Source: Prevotella sp. (lineage in GTDB: Bacteria > Bacteroidota > Bacteroidia > Bacteroidales > Bacteroidaceae). From it: a stretch of DNA of 38,007 nt. Every line of letters begins with the position of its first letter. The first letter of the stretch is position 1. The position numbers were made by a program, and so were the translations under genes. A model generated the notes under the pieces. It had not been told where the DNA came from and made no database searches. It saw only the letters and a program-made list of their open reading frames with translations. Of the stretch, positions 33,792 through 38,007 are shown one piece after another. The stretch spans positions 1-38,007 of the forward strand of contig JALFCW010000137.1 of the NCBI GenBank assembly GCA_022771625.1, in the 5' to 3' direction.

Positions 33792-34814
33792 TTATTTTGC
33801 CGGAGCAGAAGCAGCTGCACCATCATATGCCCACTTATAGTAGGAAGCGCCATGAACGAATCCTGCTCCAAAAGCGGTTAATATCAGGTTGTCACCCTTT
33901 TTAAGCTTGCTCTCGTTTTCCCACAATGCCAATGGTATGGTAGCGGCACTCGTATTACCGAAGTGCTCGATATTTACCATCACATGGTCCATCGGGAGAT
34001 CCAATCTCTTGGCTACGGCCTCAATAATACGCATATTAGCCTGATGAGGTACGACAAATGCAATGTTGTCCTTGTTCAATCCATTGCGCTCTGCTATGAG
34101 GGCACAATCGTCACTCATGCTCGTCACTGCATAACGGAACACGGTGCGTCCTTCTTGATAGAGATAATGAAGACGATGGTCAACGGTAAAATGCGAAGGG
34201 GCACAAACTGAACCTCCAGCCTTGATGTGGAGGAAAGGCAATCCCTTGCCGTCAGTCAGGAAATGTGCATCCATCACTCCGATATTCTCTTCCTCTGTTG
34301 CCTCTACAAGAACAGCACCTGCTCCATCTCCAAAAAGAGCACAGGTAGAACGGTCCTTATAATCGACAACCGATGACATCTTATCGGCTCCAATAACTAT
34401 TATCTTCTTGCATCTGCCACTTTGTATCATCGAGGCTGCCACGTCGAGCGTGTAGAGAAAACCGCAACACGCTGCCCACATATCAAATGCGAAGGCATTC
34501 TTCAGACCAAGTTTGCCAAGAACAATAGAAGCGGTAGATGGGAACTTGTAATCGGCGGTAGAAGTGGTAACGATGAGTGCATCGATAGTGTCTGGATCGA
34601 CACCTGTCTTCTGGATAAGCTGCTTGGCAGCCTTTCGCGCCATATAGGAAGTGCCGAGACCCTCTTCGGTGAGAATTCGACGCTCTTTTATTCCTACACG
34701 CGTCATAATCCACTCGTCGTTGGTGTCCACCATTCTCGACAATTCCTCATTATTGAGAACATAGTCGGGAACGTAACCGCCTACTCCAGTGATTATCGCG
34801 TTGATCTTGCCCAT
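33792..34814 (-). CDS. fabH: Beta-ketoacyl-ACP synthase III (FabH)
   Basis: 340 aa, near the E. coli length (317) plus a short acidic/Ala-rich C-terminal tail ([11 protein letters not shown]). It condenses acetyl- or branched-acyl-CoA with malonyl-ACP to begin fatty acid synthesis. The catalytic Cys is in [18 protein letters not shown], the His in [19 protein letters not shown] and the Asn in [18 protein letters not shown]. The CoA-binding [19 protein letters not shown] is intact. Its ATG abuts the rpmF stop with no gap, and yceD-rpmF-fabH is a common cluster linking fatty acid synthesis with ribosome production. Confidence 0.96.
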   Translation of the reverse strand: MGKINAIITGVGGYVPDYVLNNEELSRMVDTNDEWIMTRVGIKERRILTEEGLGTSYMARKAAKQLIQKTGVDPDTIDALIVTTSTADYKFPSTASIVLGKLGLKNAFAFDMWAACCGFLYTLDVAASMIQSGRCKKIIVIGADKMSSVVDYKDRSTCALFGDGAGAVLVEATEEENIGVMDAHFLTDGKGLPFLHIKAGGSVCAPSHFTVDHRLHYLYQEGRTVFRYAVTSMSDDCALIAERNGLNKDNIAFVVPHQANMRIIEAVAKRLDLPMDHVMVNIEHFGNTSAATIPLALWENESKLKKGDNLILTAFGAGFVHGASYYKWAYDGAAASAPAK

Positions 34815-35003
34815 TTATTCAGCCGTTTCGTCCTTTACGATAGCAACCTTGCCTCTATAGTAGCCGCAGGTGGGGCATACTGTGTGGTAAATGTAGTAAG
34901 CACCACAGTTAGGACATACTGCCAGTGTAGGTGCTACTGCCTTGTCATGAGTTCTTCTCTTAAGTGTACGAGTCTTCGACTGTCTTCTTTTAGGATGTGC
35001 CAT
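34815..35003 (-). CDS. rpmF: Large ribosomal subunit protein bL32
   Basis: 62 aa, normal for bL32. N-terminus MAHPKRRQSKTRTLKRRTHD is highly basic as expected, and the zinc-binding ribbon has two CxxC pairs (VCPNCGAYY and TVCPTCGYY), so this is the zinc-containing (C+) form. It follows the DUF177 gene by 6 bp and touches fabH. Confidence 0.97.
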   Translation of the reverse strand: MAHPKRRQSKTRTLKRRTHDKAVAPTLAVCPNCGAYYIYHTVCPTCGYYRGKVAIVKDETAE

Positions 35004-35009
35004 AATTTT

Positions 35010-35546
35010 TTAAATGTTTAAATCTGATTTTTCTTTTATTTTCAACAACTCACTCCAACGTGGATCTATCGAATCTTCAATCTCAACGTCACTTCGGGTG
35101 GCGGAATGCGCTTCCAGCGCTTTCATCATGTCACGATTGCATTTACCAGGTGCATGAACGTGCTTGATTGGGATATTCAACACTATAGATTCATATATGA
35201 ACCACGATACGTCGAGGATGCCTTCATCCTCTGCAACGGTCACGAGGTCATCGTCTTCCGAGTATTCTTTTCCAAACTTTGCCACCAGCTGGCTCTCCGC
35301 CTCCACTGGCTGCTCCATATCGTCAAGACAGAGGTCACAGGGCACAACCACTGTGCCCTTAATACTGAAGTTCAAATCAAATAGGCTTGCCTTACGAACA
35401 ATCTCTACTTCAGCATCCAAACAACCCTGACGAACATCCTCGGCTTCAACTGCTGAGAAATACTCGTCATCAAGCCTGAATTCCAAGGTATTCACACCTT
35501 CTTTCAGACTGTGAAGGTCAATCTTATATGACTTCAATCTGTCCAT
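35010..35546 (-). CDS. yceD: YceD/DUF177 family protein
   Basis: 178 aa from ATG 35546 (MDRLKSYKIDL). The -7 box at 35564-35571 puts the transcript start near 35558, which excludes the ATG at 35576 and leaves almost no leader for the one at 35555. The DUF177 hallmark CDLCLDDMEQPVEAE is present in the middle, followed by an acidic stretch and an HVHAPGKCNRDM segment typical of the family. YceD is linked to 23S rRNA processing in chloroplasts and bacteria and nearly always precedes rpmF, as here. Confidence 0.88.
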   Translation of the reverse strand: MDRLKSYKIDLHSLKEGVNTLEFRLDDEYFSAVEAEDVRQGCLDAEVEIVRKASLFDLNFSIKGTVVVPCDLCLDDMEQPVEAESQLVAKFGKEYSEDDDLVTVAEDEGILDVSWFIYESIVLNIPIKHVHAPGKCNRDMMKALEAHSATRSDVEIEDSIDPRWSELLKIKEKSDLNI

Positions 35547-35563
35547 ATTCTCCATTTGGGGTG

Positions 35564-35571
35564 CAAAGTTA
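35564..35571 (-). promoter_or_regulatory. Putative -7 box of the yceD-rpmF-fabH operon
   Basis: The minus strand reads TAACTTTG, with a weak TTTC 20 bp upstream (35592-35595). It decides the yceD start. Confidence 0.55.
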
Positions 35572-35667
35572 CACAAAATTTCTGATATATTGAAACTTAT
35601 CGACGTTTTTTTTTGTTTTCTTAATGATTAATGATGAAAATCACTGCAATTCAACTTAAATCACACC

Positions 35668-35697
35668 AAAAGCCCTCCTTTTCACAAAGGAAGGCTA
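35668..35697 (-). terminator. Probable terminator of blaI-blaR1
   Basis: On the minus strand AGCCTTCCTTT-gtga-AAAGGAGGGCT forms an 11 bp stem with one mismatch, followed by TTTTGG. It lies about 55 bp after the blaR1-like stop. Confidence 0.6.
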
Positions 35698-35750
35698 TGG
35701 TATTGAAGCGTCTGCTCCAATCAATACGCATATGCATTCTATAGAGATTT

Positions 35751-37343
35751 TTATGGTTTCTTTCGTTGAATCACCACTACTTTGTCTACTTCCTTAGCAC
35801 CATACTTATCAAGAAGCTCGCCATTCTTGGAAACCGTAATGGACTCTATAGTCAGTGGGGATAGTTGTTCTACCTCTTCCTTCTGAGCCACTTGACCATC
35901 AACTATGTAAACAACCTTAGTCACATTATTATCTACTGACTGTTCTTTCTTATTTACATTTTGGGTTGATACGTCCCCTTTCAGCTTGAATGTCACTGGC
36001 ACTGTAAACTTAACATTTACTGGTTTGCCATTCTGTGTACCTGGTTGCCATTTTGGCATACTGCTGACCACTCTAATAGCCTCGGCGTCCAATTCCTCGC
36101 TTACCGAGCGCACCAGTTCCGCGTTAGATATCGAACCATCTTTTCCTACTACAAATGTTACAATCACCCTACCTTCGACTTTCTTCTCTTCAGCCACTTT
36201 AGGATAATGGACGTTATTGTAAAGATATTCGAACAACGCAGGCATACCACCAGGGAAAGAAGGCATCTTCTCCACTACATCATATACTTTTGCATTATCC
36301 TTCTGTTTGTCTTGAGGATTGCTCTTCTGCATGCCCTTATCACTGGTATTCTGATTGGCTTGAGGCTCAACCGTCTTCTTGGACTGTGCATTGGCATCAG
36401 TAACATTTATCACACTTAACGACTCAATCGCACTCTCCGTTTCACGCTCTATGTCCATGGTAGTGCGTTCTACCGCAGGACAGGCAAAAGCTACAACCGC
36501 ACAGGCTGCTACTGGCACCATGACAATTGCCTTCAGGCATTGCCACTTGTTTGTTTTCGTTGTTTTCATCATTTTAATACGTTTTTTTAGTGAATTGTGA
36601 TTTAAATTGTTTGCCAGCAGAAACGCGCGTTCTCCCACTGACTTTCTTATAAGCAGCATTTGATACTGCTTGGCATCGATTCCTTCGCTTAATACGGCTG
36701 CATCAGCCTCATACTCATGGATATCCTGCAACTCGCGCTTCATTAGCCATGCCGCGGGATTATACCATTGGAACATTATCATTGCATTGCAAAGCATAAC
36801 CTCGTATGAATGACCCAAACGGGCGTGTGCCTTTTCATGCATCACAATCGTTTTACTTCCCATGTCATAATCTTCTCTGTTCATCACAACATATCCAAAC
36901 CAGGAAAAAGGTGATACTTTGCTATCCACCACAACAATCTTAATACCGTCTTCTTCTCTTATGTAGTCAACCTTGGAGATAAGATTGAAAATGTGGAAAA
37001 GAGAAACTATGTTTGACAAAAACATAAAGACTACACCTATAATATATATAATAAAGAACACTTGCACCAACGATATGCTATATGGAGTTGCAAAGTCGTC
37101 AATAACTTCACCTTGAAGAATTATTGATTCCACTTCAACAACTCCTTGATTGAGTGTATTGGAATCTGTAAAAGTCAAACCAACAAACGGCAAAATAAAG
37201 GACGCCACAATCATCGTCAATATTAAGTAATGATTGAAACGAAAAAAAGTGTCTCTACTCAAGAGCAACTTATATACCAAGAAAAAGGCTATCTGGCATA
37301 ACGCGACCTTAATGGAATAAACAAAGAACATACCCATAATCAT
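35751..37343 (-). CDS. BlaR1/M56 family antirepressor metalloprotease with a TonB C-terminal domain
   Basis: 530 aa. Four membrane helices lie at about residues 5-25, 38-57, 95-118 and 280-295; between the third and fourth is the M56 zinc protease motif H169-E-K-A-H173, followed by HEYEADAAVL. After the last helix (VMVPVAACAVVAFACPA) the periplasmic part has a polar linker (residues about 310-350) and a TonB C-terminal domain (VYDVVEKMPSFPGGMPALFE through FTVPVTFKL, about 350-455), then a further 75-residue extension with a carboxypeptidase-regulatory-like look (VVYIVDGQVAQKEEVEQL). M56 partners cleave BlaI-type repressors on an outside signal. The start codon overlaps the blaI stop (ATGA), so the two are coupled. 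The TonB domain as sensor or energy link is inference. Confidence 0.9.
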   Translation of the reverse strand: MIMGMFFVYSIKVALCQIAFFLVYKLLLSRDTFFRFNHYLILTMIVASFILPFVGLTFTDSNTLNQGVVEVESIILQGEVIDDFATPYSISLVQVFFIIYIIGVVFMFLSNIVSLFHIFNLISKVDYIREEDGIKIVVVDSKVSPFSWFGYVVMNREDYDMGSKTIVMHEKAHARLGHSYEVMLCNAMIMFQWYNPAAWLMKRELQDIHEYEADAAVLSEGIDAKQYQMLLIRKSVGERAFLLANNLNHNSLKKRIKMMKTTKTNKWQCLKAIVMVPVAACAVVAFACPAVERTTMDIERETESAIESLSVINVTDANAQSKKTVEPQANQNTSDKGMQKSNPQDKQKDNAKVYDVVEKMPSFPGGMPALFEYLYNNVHYPKVAEEKKVEGRVIVTFVVGKDGSISNAELVRSVSEELDAEAIRVVSSMPKWQPGTQNGKPVNVKFTVPVTFKLKGDVSTQNVNKKEQSVDNNVTKVVYIVDGQVAQKEEVEQLSPLTIESITVSKNGELLDKYGAKEVDKVVVIQRKKP

Positions 37344-37699
37344 CCCTCCTCTACTTCCCTAATCAATTCTTTCAGCTCATCAATACTGATTTTCTCATTT
37401 TTCACAAGAGCCGATACAGCATTAAGATAAGAACGTCCAAAAAACTTATCAACAACATTAGCCAACGAGCCACCAGAATATTCATCGCGACTGATTATAG
37501 CGAAGTATTGAAAACAACGAGCCGACAAAGCACGATGTGAAAGGAAACCTTTATCTTCTAAAATCTTCACAAGCGTACTTAACGTATTAACATGAGGTTT
37601 TGGATCGTCATAATGCGATTGCAACTCACGTATCTGCATATCACCATACGTCCAGTAATGGTGCATGATTTCCTCTTCTTTTGCTGTCAATGTTTTCAT
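37340..37699 (-). CDS. BlaI/MecI family transcriptional repressor
   Basis: 119 aa from ATG 37699 (MKTLTAKEEEIMHHYW). The -7 box at 37728-37735 places the transcript start at about 37722, excluding the ATG at 37723. A winged-helix domain covers residues 1-75 (EEEIMHHYWTYGDMQIRELQ, PHVNTLSTLVKILEDKGFLS), and the C-terminal dimer helix region follows (FFGRSYLNAVSALVKNEKIS). Such repressors bind dyads in their own promoter as dimers and are cut by the M56 partner encoded downstream. A cluster of TTAGTT/AACTAA dyads sits just upstream. Given the absence of a beta-lactamase gene, the regulon is likely an envelope stress response rather than resistance. Confidence 0.92.
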   Translation of the reverse strand: MKTLTAKEEEIMHHYWTYGDMQIRELQSHYDDPKPHVNTLSTLVKILEDKGFLSHRALSARCFQYFAIISRDEYSGGSLANVVDKFFGRSYLNAVSALVKNEKISIDELKELIREVEEG

Positions 37700-37727
37700 A
37701 ATTGTCTCATTATTTAATTTCACGATG

Positions 37728-37735
37728 CAAAGTTA
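37728..37735 (-). promoter_or_regulatory. -7 box of the blaI-blaR1 operon
   Basis: The minus strand reads TAACTTTG, 29 bp upstream of the blaI ATG. Where a -33 box is expected lie repressor-like palindromes instead. Confidence 0.6.
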
Positions 37736-37800
37736 CTAAAAGTTTTAGTTATATAACTAATATTCTTAGTTAATTAAACTAAAAGCATTAGTTATTTAAC
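37735..37800. promoter_or_regulatory. BlaI operator array
   Basis: Three or four overlapping dyads in 65 bp: ACTAAAAGTTTTAGT (37735-37749, perfect about its centre base), TTAGTTATATAACTAA (37745-37760, perfect 16 bp), TTAGTTAATTAAACTAA (37766-37782, one base off) and a half-site TTAGTTATTTAAC (37788-37800). The first overlaps the edge of the -7 box, so binding would block RNA polymerase. Confidence 0.75.
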
Positions 37801-37868
37801 ATTTAAATGTATAATGGATAATAATATAAAGTATAATACAATGAAAAAGCCCCATAGTATTAACAGAA

Positions 37869-37902
37869 AAAAGCCCCGAAAGTATTTCTACTCTCAGGGC
37901 TT
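37869..37902 (-). terminator. Terminator of the rRNA operon
   Basis: On the minus strand AAGCCCTGAGAGTA-gaaa-TACTTTCGGGGCTT makes a 14 bp stem (two G-U pairs) with a GAAA loop, followed by TTTT. It lies about 15 bp past the 5S rRNA end. Confidence 0.92.
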
Positions 37903-37916
37903 CGCTTTTCATAAAA

Positions 37917-38007
<91 letters not shown>

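Overview
The window reads as chromosomal DNA of a Bacteroidales bacterium, most likely Prevotella-like (Prevotellaceae). The evidence is: promoter -7 boxes of the Bacteroidetes type (TAnnTTTG, sometimes with TTTG/CTTG 19-20 bp upstream), almost no Shine-Dalgarno signals, a PorX response regulator/PglZ protein and a PorW/SprE-type lipoprotein of the type IX secretion system (T9SS), a BlaI/M56 pair whose antirepressor carries a TonB C-terminal domain, and the gene order yceD-rpmF-fabH-era-der. No taxonomic search was possible, so the genus is an inference.

Layout. (1) 1-8.8 kb, ordinary housekeeping: the 5' end of a GH28 pectinase gene, fabI, a SIMPL-domain membrane protein, a secreted GH3 beta-glucosidase, a YbdG-like MscS channel, and a ppk-ppx polyphosphate pair. 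(2) 8.9-14.3 kb, a plastic and decaying zone: the 5' stub of a TonB-dependent receptor and the 3' stub of a beta-helix surface protein, separated by about 1.28 kb of unrelated, partly AT-rich DNA with one small secreted protein gene; then a defence-island remnant (DUF1016/PDDEXK nuclease, hsdS fragment, tyrosine recombinase missing its catalytic core, truncated CPBP protease, AAA/DUF234 ATPase pseudogene), then two tandem repeat arrays of 21 bp and 24 bp. (3) 14.3-26.8 kb, a long co-directional block read on the minus strand: clpP-clpX-recQ-aroA-small Cys-rich membrane protein-(metal ABC permease::SprE)-porX-tsaE-BASS transporter. (4) 26.9-31.4 kb: tig, lptB, divergent mlaE-mlaF, and a small lipoprotein. 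(5) 31.4-35.6 kb: the minus-strand operon yceD(DUF177)-rpmF-fabH-era-der-lipoprotein. (6) 35.7-38 kb: blaI-blaR1/TonB with an operator array, then the 3' end of a 5S rRNA with its terminator at the window edge.

How the genes fit together. Much of the set concerns the envelope: fatty acid synthesis (fabI, fabH), LPS export ATPase (lptB), lipid transport MlaFE, T9SS assembly and regulation (SprE and PorX), a pressure-release channel and a cell-envelope stress regulator. The most unusual object is one uninterrupted 1233-codon reading frame that joins a complete ZnuB/MntB-like ABC permease to a complete SprE-like TPR lipoprotein, with the lipoprotein signal peptide and lipobox preserved in the middle. 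I saw no CRISPR array, tRNA, complete insertion sequence or prophage.
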